From Rhodocyclaceae bacterium (GTDB lineage Bacteria > Pseudomonadota > Gammaproteobacteria > Burkholderiales > Rhodocyclaceae), in contig JAGWTC010000023.1 in the NCBI GenBank assembly GCA_028869135.1, positions 1-40,196 on the forward strand: a stretch of 40,196 bases of DNA, read 5' to 3'. Positions 25,999-35,984 of the stretch are shown piece by piece; within the stretch, counting starts at the first letter, position 1, and each line of letters starts with the position of its first letter. The translations under genes were made by a program, and so were the position numbers. The notes beneath the pieces are model-generated. The model was not told the origin of the DNA. It worked only from the letters and a program-made list of their open reading frames with translations, and made no database searches.

Positions 25999-28380
25999 AT
26001 GACACAGAAAATCGGCCGATTCGAAATTCGTCGCGAGCTGGGGCGTGGCGCTCAGAGCGTGGTTTATCTTGCCTGGGATCCGCAGCTTCAACGCGAAGTC
26101 GCCATCAAGACGCTGCATTTCGACGAGTCGGACTTGCACCGCAACGCGACGCTGCTGAATGAGGCACGCACCGTCAGTCCCTTGCGCCATGCTCATATCG
26201 TGCCGATTTTCGATGTCGGTGAACAAGGCGACGACCCTTATCTGGTATTCGAGTACGTCGAGGGCCTGAATCTCGACCAGTATGTACGCAGCAACGGCGC
26301 ACTTGATGCCTTGCGTACCGCGCAGATTGCGGTGCAGATGCTGGATGCGCTGGCTTATGCACATGCGCAGGGCATCATCCATCGCGACCTCAAGCCCTCG
26401 AATATCCTGATCGAACCGACGGGTAACGCGCGGATCATGGATTTCGGCATCGCCATGCGCATCGACCCGAACGGATCGAGCAGCAACGCCGCCAACCTGC
26501 TCGTCGGGACGCCGGCCTATATGTCGCCGGAATATGTGAAGTCGCAGCGCGTTTCGCCGCAGGGCGACATTTATGCGCTCGGCCTGATCATGCTGGAAAT
26601 GCTGAGCGGGCGTCGAATCGTGCGCGGCGACAGCCTGCAGGCCATGCTCAATCGCGTTGCCAACGAGCCGGTGCAGATGCCGGATGGGCTCAATCTCGAC
26701 GAGGAGGTCGCCCGCATCGTGTTGCGGGCTTGCGCGCATGACGCCACGACCCGCTATGCAAGCGCTGCCGACATGCGCAAGGAGCTGCAGGGCTGGCTGG
26801 ACAGCAGCGGGCTGGGCGAAGAGGGCGTCGAGAGCGGCGCCAGGCAGAGCACGCTGGCCTTTCTGCTGCGCCGCATGCACCACAAGTCGGATTTTCCGGC
26901 GCTGTCCGATTCGGTCGCCGCCATCAACAAGCTGACCTCGTCCGACAAGGAGACGCTCAGTCACCTGTCCAACACCATCCTGCGCGATTTTGCGCTGACC
27001 AACAAGATCCTGCGCATCGTCAATGCGGCGCACTACCGCCAGTCGGGGGGCGGCCAGATCAGCACTGTGTCGCGCGCCGTGGTGGTGCTGGGCTTCGATG
27101 CGATCCGCAATATCGCCATTACCGTGCTGCTGTTCGAGCACATGCAGGACAAGGCCAATGTCAAGGATTTGCGCGAGGCCTTCCTGCGCGCCAATCTGGC
27201 CGCGATGATAGGCCGCGACACCAGCAAGCTGTGCCTGCCGCGCGCGGCCGAAGAGGCCTTCATCTGCTCGCTGTTCCAGAGTCTGGGCGAACTGCTGGCG
27301 CTGTTTTACTTCCCCGAGGAGGTCGATCAGGTGCGGCGCCTGATGGCGCAGAAGGAGCTCAGCATCCATCACGCTTCCGCGCAGGTGCTGGGGCTTTCCT
27401 TCGAAGAGCTGGGCATCGGCGTGGCCCGTACCTGGGGGTTTCCGGGCGGCATCGTAAACAGCATGCGCAGCCTGCCCGCCGGACCGGTCAAGAAGCCCAA
27501 CACCCACGAGGAAAGCCTGCGCGTCGTCGCCGGTTTCGGCAACGAGATGTGCCAGGTGATCGCGAACACCGAGCCGGCCGAGCGCAACAAGGCCATCGCC
27601 GTGCTGAACTCGCGCTTCAGCGCCGGCCTGCAACTGACCGGACAACAGATACGGGACCTCATCGCCAAGACGGCAGACGAGCTCGCCGATGTGGCCGCCG
27701 TCCTGCACGTCAATCTGCGCCAAAGTCCGTTTGCCAGCCGCTTGCGCAACTGGGCCGGCGGCGAAGAGGGCCGGGATAACGGCAACGACGCTGGCGTCGT
27801 CACGGCGGCCTTGGCGGAGCTGACGCTGGGCAGCGGCGACAATGCGGCGGATGTTCCCGACGACGCTCAGGCCATTCTGGCGGCGGGCATCCAGGACATC
27901 AGCAATTCGCTGATTGACGACGTTCCGCTCAACGACATCCTGCGCATCATTCTCGAAACGATCTATCGCGCCATGGGCTTCGAGCATGTCCTGCTGTGCC
28001 TGCGCGACGCCAAGGCCAACGCCATGGTCGGCCGCTTCGGCTTCGGCCCCGATGCATTGACGCTGGCCAAGCATCTGCGCTTCACGCTGATGGCCACGCC
28101 CGACGTTTTTCACCTTGCGCTGTCCAAGGGCGCCGACGTCATCATCGACGACATCGACGATCCCAAGATTGCCGAGCGCGTGCCCGACTGGCATCGGCAG
28201 AACCTGCCCGGCCATACCTTCGTCCTGCTTCCCTTGAGCATCAAGTCCGTTCCGGTGGCGCTGATCTATTGCAGCAAAACCCGGGCCGGCACGATTAAAA
28301 TCCCGGAAAAGGAACTCAGCTTGCTGAAGACGCTGCGCAATCAGGCCTTGCTGGCGATCAAGCAGGCGCAACACGGGTAG
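25999..28380 (+). CDS. Ser/Thr protein kinase - HDOD - GAF fusion protein
   Basis: A 793-residue signalling protein. Residues 7-270 are a complete Hanks-type kinase: glycine loop GRGAQSVVY, Lys37 (VAIK), Glu55, HRDLKPSN (Asp130), DFG (Asp148) and GTPAYMSPE. Residues of about 285-500 form an HDOD domain (VAAINKLTSSDKETLSHLSN, LTNKILRIVNAAHY, SRAVVVLGFDAIRNIAI, the HD-like region lacking metal ligands). Residues of about 620-790 look like a GAF sensor domain, ending with FVLLPLSIKSVPVALIYCSK and a final helix. No membrane segment is seen. It is probably a cytoplasmic kinase controlled by a ligand-sensing GAF. A TAGAAT at 25986-25991 sits so close to the ATG that the message could be leaderless. 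It is 7 bases from greB and likely co-transcribed. Confidence 0.9.
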   Translation: MTQKIGRFEIRRELGRGAQSVVYLAWDPQLQREVAIKTLHFDESDLHRNATLLNEARTVSPLRHAHIVPIFDVGEQGDDPYLVFEYVEGLNLDQYVRSNGALDALRTAQIAVQMLDALAYAHAQGIIHRDLKPSNILIEPTGNARIMDFGIAMRIDPNGSSSNAANLLVGTPAYMSPEYVKSQRVSPQGDIYALGLIMLEMLSGRRIVRGDSLQAMLNRVANEPVQMPDGLNLDEEVARIVLRACAHDATTRYASAADMRKELQGWLDSSGLGEEGVESGARQSTLAFLLRRMHHKSDFPALSDSVAAINKLTSSDKETLSHLSNTILRDFALTNKILRIVNAAHYRQSGGGQISTVSRAVVVLGFDAIRNIAITVLLFEHMQDKANVKDLREAFLRANLAAMIGRDTSKLCLPRAAEEAFICSLFQSLGELLALFYFPEEVDQVRRLMAQKELSIHHASAQVLGLSFEELGIGVARTWGFPGGIVNSMRSLPAGPVKKPNTHEESLRVVAGFGNEMCQVIANTEPAERNKAIAVLNSRFSAGLQLTGQQIRDLIAKTADELADVAAVLHVNLRQSPFASRLRNWAGGEEGRDNGNDAGVVTAALAELTLGSGDNAADVPDDAQAILAAGIQDISNSLIDDVPLNDILRIILETIYRAMGFEHVLLCLRDAKANAMVGRFGFGPDALTLAKHLRFTLMATPDVFHLALSKGADVIIDDIDDPKIAERVPDWHRQNLPGHTFVLLPLSIKSVPVALIYCSKTRAGTIKIPEKELSLLKTLRNQALLAIKQAQHG

Positions 28381-28387
28381 GGACGAC

Positions 28388-28942
28388 ATGAACAAGGCGT
28401 TCACCAAGGAGTCGGACGGTGATGATGACGACGATCTGGAGGCGGGTGCGCCGGCGCTGCCGCCGGGCGCCGCCAACTACATGACGCGACGGGGCTACAA
28501 CGCCTTGCGCGCCGAACTCGAACATCTGGTCAAGACCGAACGCCCCGACCTGGTCAAGGTCGTGGCCTGGGCCGCCGGTAACGGCGACCGCTCGGAGAAT
28601 GGCGATTATCTCTACGGCAAGAAGCGTTTGCGCGAGATCGACCGGCGCATCCGCTTCCTGCTCAAGCGCACCGAGAACGCCACTGTCGTCGACCCGGAAA
28701 CCCAGCAGGAACTGGAGCAGGTCTTCTTCGGCGCCACGGTCACGATCTGCGATAGAGATGGCAGCAACGAGGCGACCTATCAGGTCGTCGGCGTGGACGA
28801 GGCCAACGCTTTTGAGGGCAAGATCAGCTGGATTTCGCCGCTGGCGCAGGCGCTGATGAAAACCCGCGAAGGCGATGCAGTGAAGTTCCAGAGCCCGGCC
28901 GGGCCGCGCGAAATCGAGATCGTCGAGATCCGTTACGTTTGA
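28388..28942 (+). CDS. greB: Transcript cleavage factor GreB
   Basis: A 184-residue Gre factor. It enters the RNA polymerase secondary channel and stimulates cleavage of backtracked RNA. GDRSENGDYLYGKKRLREID gives the acidic coiled-coil tip and the GreB-type basic arm; the C-terminal FKBP-like domain includes ISWISPLAQALMKTREGD. The N-terminus MNKAFTKE is the GreB form, but about 25 acidic, Gly/Ala/Pro-rich residues (SDGDDDDDLEAG...) are inserted before the coil. It follows the kinase by 7 bases with GGGACG upstream, so the two are probably one operon. Confidence 0.93.
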   Translation: MNKAFTKESDGDDDDDLEAGAPALPPGAANYMTRRGYNALRAELEHLVKTERPDLVKVVAWAAGNGDRSENGDYLYGKKRLREIDRRIRFLLKRTENATVVDPETQQELEQVFFGATVTICDRDGSNEATYQVVGVDEANAFEGKISWISPLAQALMKTREGDAVKFQSPAGPREIEIVEIRYV

Positions 28943-28950
28943 CCTCGCCC

Positions 28951-28977
28951 CAAGACCTTGTCGAAGACAAGGTCTTG
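28951..28977 (+). terminator. Perfect 12-bp inverted repeat after greB
   Basis: CAAGACCTTGTC and GACAAGGTCTTG are exact inverted copies around GAA. No T-run follows. It may end the greB transcript or, because its last bases CTTG form the start of the htpG heat-shock -35 element, it may act as a regulatory structure. Confidence 0.55.
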
Positions 28978-29001
28978 AAATCTGCATTCCCATCCCCATT
29001 T
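28974..29001 (+). promoter_or_regulatory. Sigma-32 (RpoH) heat-shock promoter of htpG
   Basis: CTTGAAA (28974-28980) and CCCCATTT (28994-29001) lie 13 bases apart, matching the E. coli RpoH consensus CTTGAAA-N11-16-CCCCATNT at every defined base. Transcription should start near 29008, giving a leader of about 28 bases with GGAGGA at 29023-29028. Confidence 0.85.
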
Positions 29002-29035
29002 CCCGGAAAAGCTTTTTATTTCGGAGGACTTAGCC

Positions 29036-30958
<1,923 letters not shown>

Positions 30959-30964
30959 GCGATA

Positions 30965-31071
30965 CCCCTCTCTCTGTCTCTCCCCCACAAGGGGGGAGAG
31001 GACCGTCCGATAACGGTATTCGAATAAAGGAAGCTCCCTCCCCCCTTGTGGGGGAGGGCGGGGGAGAGGGG
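30965..31071. repeat. Large REP-like inverted repeat
   Basis: Two 17-base arms (30982-30998 and 31038-31054) are exact inverted copies: CCCCCACAAGGGGGGAG and CTCCCCCCTTGTGGGGG. Pairing continues outward with a few mismatches through CT-rich and GA-rich flanks. Each arm is itself near-palindromic, so it can also fold into two small hairpins. The central 39 bases are unrelated. It resembles dispersed extragenic palindromes of betaproteobacteria and may also stop transcription after htpG. Confidence 0.8.
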
Positions 31072-31082
31072 GGGGTACCTCA

Positions 31083-31562
31083 ATGACTACCCTTCGCGGA
31101 CTGCCGCCGCGCATTGATGCGCGTGCCCACACGCTGATCCTCGGCTCCTTCCCGTCCGAGGCTTCGCTCAAGGCGCAGCGGTACTACGCCCATCGCCACA
31201 ATCAGTTCTGGCGCATCATGGGTGCGCTATTGGCCCAGCCCTTCTACGAAATGGATTACGCGGCGCGCTGGCCGCATCTTCAGGCCGCCGGCATTGCGGT
31301 CTGGGACGTGTATGCCACTTGCGAGCGCGAAGGCAGTCTGGACAGCGATATCCGTCTCGGCGTGGCGAACGACTTTTCCGTGCTCAAGACGCTGGCGCCG
31401 GATCTGAAACGCATCTGCTTCAACGGACAGACGGCGGCAAAATTCCAGCGCCTGCTCGTCGGGCTGGGCTATGAGGTGTGCGTGCTGCCGTCCAGCAGCC
31501 CGGCCTACACGCTGGCGCTGGAAAGGAAATTGGCCGTGTGGCAACAGGTGCTGCGCACCTAG
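31083..31562 (+). CDS. DNA-deoxyinosine (hypoxanthine-DNA) glycosylase, UDG family 6
   Basis: A 159-residue single-domain base-excision repair enzyme of the uracil-DNA glycosylase superfamily, family 6. Motif 1 is LILGSFPSEASLKAQRYYAH followed by NQFW, and motif 2 is VLPSSSPAYT. Family 6 enzymes remove hypoxanthine left by adenine deamination, and usually lack uracil activity. ICFNGQTAAKF forms the central strand. The start at 31083 is 12 bases after the inverted repeat, and the gene ends just before a separate small gene, so it seems to be its own unit. Length is normal. Confidence 0.87.
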   Translation: MTTLRGLPPRIDARAHTLILGSFPSEASLKAQRYYAHRHNQFWRIMGALLAQPFYEMDYAARWPHLQAAGIAVWDVYATCEREGSLDSDIRLGVANDFSVLKTLAPDLKRICFNGQTAAKFQRLLVGLGYEVCVLPSSSPAYTLALERKLAVWQQVLRT

Positions 31563-31621
31563 CGTTTGGAAGACGGGCCGGGCACGGTCTTGGCCATCGT
31601 GAAAAGGCTTAGCATGGCGCC

Positions 31622-31951
31622 ATGCCTCAACTGATCCGACTGCATCCGGCCGCGCCTGCCAAGCCGGCCGAACATGAACCCTGCAACGGCTGCGGCGTCT
31701 GTTGCGCCGGCGAACCCTGTCCGCTCGGCGTGCTGGTCAGCCGGCGCCGGCACGGTGCGTGCAAGGCGCTGGTGTGGCAGGACGAGCGCAATGTGTATCG
31801 CTGCGGCCTGATCGAGCGTCCGCAACGACATCTGCCGCTCGGCCTGCGCTGGCTGGCGCCGCTGTTGCGACGCGCGGCCTATCGTTATATCGCGGCAGGC
31901 CGTGGCTGCGATTGCAGTTGGACCGTCGAGCCTCGCGCCGGGGAAGACTAG
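31622..31951 (+). CDS. Small CxxCxxCC cysteine-cluster protein
   Basis: A 109-residue protein with CNGCGVCCAGEPCPLG near the N-terminus (Cys21, Cys24, Cys27, Cys28, Cys33). Further Cys residues lie at 47, 61, 96 and 98, nine in all. The CxxCxxCC arrangement matches the YkgJ-like family of putative zinc or iron-chelating proteins, and could also hold an Fe-S cluster. It has no signal peptide. The middle LPLGLRWLAPLLRRAAYRYI may be an amphipathic helix. It overlaps nothing and starts 60 bases after the glycosylase. Function is unknown; a metal-binding role is inferred from the Cys pattern. Confidence 0.75.
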   Translation: MPQLIRLHPAAPAKPAEHEPCNGCGVCCAGEPCPLGVLVSRRRHGACKALVWQDERNVYRCGLIERPQRHLPLGLRWLAPLLRRAAYRYIAAGRGCDCSWTVEPRAGED

Positions 31952-31956
31952 GCGCG

Positions 31957-32436
31957 TTATTGCCGCGGCCCGGCTCGGCGTCGCTGCCACAACAGATACA
32001 GCATGAAGGCGACGATGCCCAGATTCAGAACCAGCAGGACGAAATGCAATACGTTGGGGTGGCGAAGCAGGCCGAGCGCCTCGAACGGCACATAGAAGGC
32101 GCCGCTGGCGGCCGCCAGCGCTTCGGCCCAGGTACGCTCGTAGAAGAGGCCGTAAGCCTCAATCAGGCGTAGCAGCGAATAGGCGAAGGCACCGAAGGCC
32201 AGCAGGAGCAGGCGCGAGTCGTGAAGGTTGGCGGCCGCCTTGATGAAAATGCTGGGATAGTGCGCGGCCGGATTCAGATGAGTGTGGTGCACCAGACGCA
32301 AGGCGAACTCGGCCACATCCTTGTGCAGCAGGAGCAGCAGCCCGGAAGCCGCCGCGATGGCGAGAACGCCCTTGGCGGCTTCGAGCAGGGCGACGGCCCG
32401 CACCGCCTCGCGCTGTTTGCTGGTGTGGGCGCTCAT
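31957..32436 (-). CDS. DUF2127-type membrane protein
   Basis: A 159-residue membrane protein with about four helices (near residues 18-38, 72-92, 103-124 and 129-150). AVALLEAAKGVLAIAAASGLL, the HLNPAAHYPSIF loop and RLIEAYGLFYERTWAE match the DUF2127 family, whose role is unknown. I prefer the ATG at 32436; a start at 32508 would intrude into the zinc-ribbon gene upstream and add a low-complexity leader. It begins 61 bases after the zinc-ribbon gene stop on the same strand and may be the last gene of that operon. It is tail to tail with the Cys-cluster gene. Confidence 0.8.
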   Translation of the reverse strand: MSAHTSKQREAVRAVALLEAAKGVLAIAAASGLLLLLHKDVAEFALRLVHHTHLNPAAHYPSIFIKAAANLHDSRLLLLAFGAFAYSLLRLIEAYGLFYERTWAEALAAASGAFYVPFEALGLLRHPNVLHFVLLVLNLGIVAFMLYLLWQRRRAGPRQ

Positions 32437-32497
32437 TGGGTGCGGCGTGTCGGCGCCGCCCGGCTTTGCCCTGGCAGAGGCGGAGCCGGGCGGCCGC

Positions 32498-33460
<963 letters not shown>

Positions 33461-33484
33461 GGTTTTCCCCGATGTGATGGTGGG

Positions 33485-34564
33485 TCAGCGGATGCGATAA
33501 AGCGGAAGCTCGCCCAAGCCGATGTCGAGGTGTATTTCATCCTCCGACACGACGACGAGATTGAGCTTGTCCCGCCCTGAGCTGGCCTTGGCGACGATGC
33601 GATTGCCGTTTACCTCATAGATAACGCCGGATTTCCTTCCATCCAGCATCATCGAGTCCGGCGTGAATTCGGCATCTATCTTGCTGCCGCCCGGCGTGCT
33701 CGTCCATTGGCCCATGATGGCCTGGGCCGGGCTGCTCTGGAACAGGCCGGTGAACACTTCCGCCAGTTTCCAGACCGAGCCGCTCTCGGCCTGAGTCCGG
33801 TTGCCGCTCGTCATCTGTCGTTCCGCGACCCGGCCTTCGTCCGGCGATAGCAGGCGCCAGTCCGTGGAGCCGGTCTTGTCGAGATAGACGGTGGCGGTGT
33901 GCTCTGTTTCGCCGAACATATCGGGGAGCAGGGCGCGGGCACTTTCTGTCGCTGTCCAGGCGGCAGGATTTTCGTAGCCGTAGCTGAGATCGCCGCGCGC
34001 CAGCCGTCGATCGCCCTGTTGCAGAAGCGGCGCGTAGCGCATGGCGGTGACCGTAATGCCGTCGGCAAAACACAGACGGCGGTCATGCACCGCCTTCTTG
34101 AGCTCCGGCGTCCGGACGTAGCGAAGGCGCTCCTGGCTGAAGAAGCCGCTGCCCGTCGTTACGTGGTCTGGCGCGGCATACAGGCCGGCGTCGACCAGCA
34201 CCTGCAGCCAGTTCTGGGTGCGCTGGTCCCAGGGCGACACATAGGCCGGGTCGGCCCCATAGTCGAAGTTGCTGAGGCAGGTGCGGCTTTCCTGGAAAGT
34301 CTTGTCCGCGTTCAGTAGCCGGGCCAGCGCCGACCCGGTTGGCGGTTCCGATTCCGACAGCAGGAAGAATGCGGCGCCGCCTGTCAGCAGCAGGCAGAGC
34401 AGGCCGATGCCGCCGAACAGCAGCGCCCGCTTGGGCGCGCGTTTGGGAGCCGGAGGCGAATAGGCGGGCGCCGCCTGCGCTGCGGCGACAGGATGGCCGC
34501 AGGCATCACAGAAGGCAGTCTCGGCGGGCAGCGAATTCCCGCAACGCGTACAGAACCTGGTCAT
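33485..34564 (-). CDS. Zinc-ribbon single-pass membrane protein, second of three
   Basis: A 359-residue protein. The N-terminal zinc ribbon (Cys5, Cys8, Cys19, Cys22: CTRCG...CDACG) is followed by a basic Pro-rich linker and a membrane helix near 48-68 (LLFGGIGLLCLLLTGGAAFFLL). A large outer domain of about 290 residues follows, with few Cys and no motif I know. Parts such as DLSYGYENPAAW, TGSTDWRLL and LNLVVVSEDEIHLDIG suggest a beta-rich, ligand- or wall-facing domain. The layout is like that of TcaA/YvbJ-type proteins, which is an analogy only. The start at 34564 excludes a spurious upstream extension. It lies 19 bases after the first gene of the trio. Confidence 0.78.
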   Translation of the reverse strand: MTRFCTRCGNSLPAETAFCDACGHPVAAAQAAPAYSPPAPKRAPKRALLFGGIGLLCLLLTGGAAFFLLSESEPPTGSALARLLNADKTFQESRTCLSNFDYGADPAYVSPWDQRTQNWLQVLVDAGLYAAPDHVTTGSGFFSQERLRYVRTPELKKAVHDRRLCFADGITVTAMRYAPLLQQGDRRLARGDLSYGYENPAAWTATESARALLPDMFGETEHTATVYLDKTGSTDWRLLSPDEGRVAERQMTSGNRTQAESGSVWKLAEVFTGLFQSSPAQAIMGQWTSTPGGSKIDAEFTPDSMMLDGRKSGVIYEVNGNRIVAKASSGRDKLNLVVVSEDEIHLDIGLGELPLYRIR

Positions 34565-34583
34565 GGCGATTCGGCGCGACGCT

Positions 34584-35690
34584 TTACTTGAGCTTGTGGC
34601 CGCAGTGGCCGCAGAACACGTCGTCGGGGCCGACACCCTGCTGGCAGGACGGGCAAGCCGAAGTCGCGGCGGCCGCCGGCGGGGTGGGGGCCGCTGCTGC
34701 GCCGGTCTGTGCCGCGACCTGGGCGCGGGCATTTTCCATGCTGGTGCGTGCTTTTTCCTGCGCGTCGCGAATCCGGTCCTCGATGTGGCCGGTCTTCAGG
34801 CCTTCGGCAACCACGCTGAAAATCCGGCAGTAGCCGGCAATAGTCAGCAGCATGGGCAGCACCGAGGCGGCGATTGTCAGCAAGCTGCCGCCGAACATGG
34901 CTGCGGCTGCATAGCCGGAGGCGCTGCCGCCCATCAGGCCCATCATGCCAAAGGACCCCATGCCACCGGCGCCGCTGCCGAGCACGGGGAGAGACAGCGC
35001 GCTGGTGGCGCTGAAGCCGAGGAACAGCGCACCGAAGATGATGCCGGCGACAATGCTGACCAGCAGGCCCAGCAGCAGCGTCTGCACGATGACGGACAGC
35101 AGGCGTTTCTGCGCAATGGCGACCAGCAGACTGACGGCCTGCAGCAGCGTGTTGCCGTTCCAGATGGCCGGGCCCGTCAGCGCGGTGACGTAGATGGCCG
35201 AGTACAGCGCAACGCCCATAACGAAAATGCCGACCGGAAACACCAGCGTGTACAGCACCGGGCCGAGGCCGGGAATCTTGCACAGCAGCAGCAGGACGAG
35301 CAGGGCCAGCGCCAGGCCGAGCAGGATTGCAAGCAGCAGAAGATAAACGCCGATCAGTCGCGGCAGCGTCACCAGCGCGGTCATCAGCGCGTTGCTGATC
35401 GACGGCTGCTCGCGCTGCTGCATCTGCGCATTGAGGATGAAGCCGGTGGCGGAAGCGCCGGTGAGTCCGATCAGCAGGGCGACCAGCCCGCCGCAGAAGC
35501 CCAGGACGGCGGCGACGCCGCTGTGTCCGTTCATGAGGAAGCGGGCGGTGATGAAGGAGGTCAGGGCGAACATGAGGCCCGCGCCGACCAGCGTGATCAG
35601 CAGGCACACAAAGGCCCTGCGATTGCCGAGCGCATCCAGCGCGTTCAGCAGCCCCTTGGATTTTTCAAACTGTCCGGCAATGGCACTCAT
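34584..35690 (-). CDS. Polytopic membrane protein with C-terminal zinc ribbon, first of three
   Basis: A 368-residue protein with about seven membrane helices in residues 25-290, including a Gly/Met-rich loop near 233-250 (GSGAGGMGSFGMMGLMGG). A cytoplasmic coiled segment follows (GLKTGHIEDRIRDAQEKARTS), then an Ala/Pro linker and a final zinc ribbon (CPSC...CGHC, last 25 residues). In contrast to the next two genes the ribbon is at the C-terminus. A good ribosome site, AAGGGGGGAAAC, precedes the ATG. It is the first gene of a run of three zinc-ribbon genes. I do not recognise the membrane family; no transport motif is apparent. Confidence 0.8.
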   Translation of the reverse strand: MSAIAGQFEKSKGLLNALDALGNRRAFVCLLITLVGAGLMFALTSFITARFLMNGHSGVAAVLGFCGGLVALLIGLTGASATGFILNAQMQQREQPSISNALMTALVTLPRLIGVYLLLLAILLGLALALLVLLLLCKIPGLGPVLYTLVFPVGIFVMGVALYSAIYVTALTGPAIWNGNTLLQAVSLLVAIAQKRLLSVIVQTLLLGLLVSIVAGIIFGALFLGFSATSALSLPVLGSGAGGMGSFGMMGLMGGSASGYAAAAMFGGSLLTIAASVLPMLLTIAGYCRIFSVVAEGLKTGHIEDRIRDAQEKARTSMENARAQVAAQTGAAAAPTPPAAAATSACPSCQQGVGPDDVFCGHCGHKLK

Positions 35691-35984
35691 GTTTCCCCCC
35701 TTGAGAAATGATGCTGGCGATACGAACTACAACGATGTTGGTTTCCGATCAAGGCCGGGCGCCACCGGGATGTTTTTATGTTCCTGGCATGGCGACCCCG
35801 CCATGCATCCTACGAAAAGAAAGCCGGTTTGTGAATAGGTTGATTTTTGCCGGGTTTCGCCCCGGGTCGCCGCCGCATTTCAGACCGCTTCTCCGTTCGT
35901 TATGAATCGCAACGGGCGCGCGTGGCGCCGGGGTTATGATGAGCGGGTAGGCCATTCCTGAGAACTTACGGAGAAGAGCACAGC
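35691..35984. other. Divergent intergenic region between the zinc-ribbon operon and the MBL nuclease
   Basis: This 294-base region holds the promoters of both divergent units, but I see no convincing -35/-10 pair. There is a perfect 8-bp inverted repeat GCATGGCG/CGCCATGC at 35787-35806 with a 4-base loop, which could be an operator. A plus-strand TATGAT at 35935-35940 might be a -10 for the nuclease gene. Confidence 0.45.

Noticed and set aside
25837-28476. Very long minus-strand open frame (over 800 codons) opposite the kinase gene
   Set aside because: It lies antisense to a protein with clear kinase, HDOD and GAF motifs. The frame is open because of high GC at third codon positions, and its translation is Arg/Gly/Gln/His-rich with no domain.
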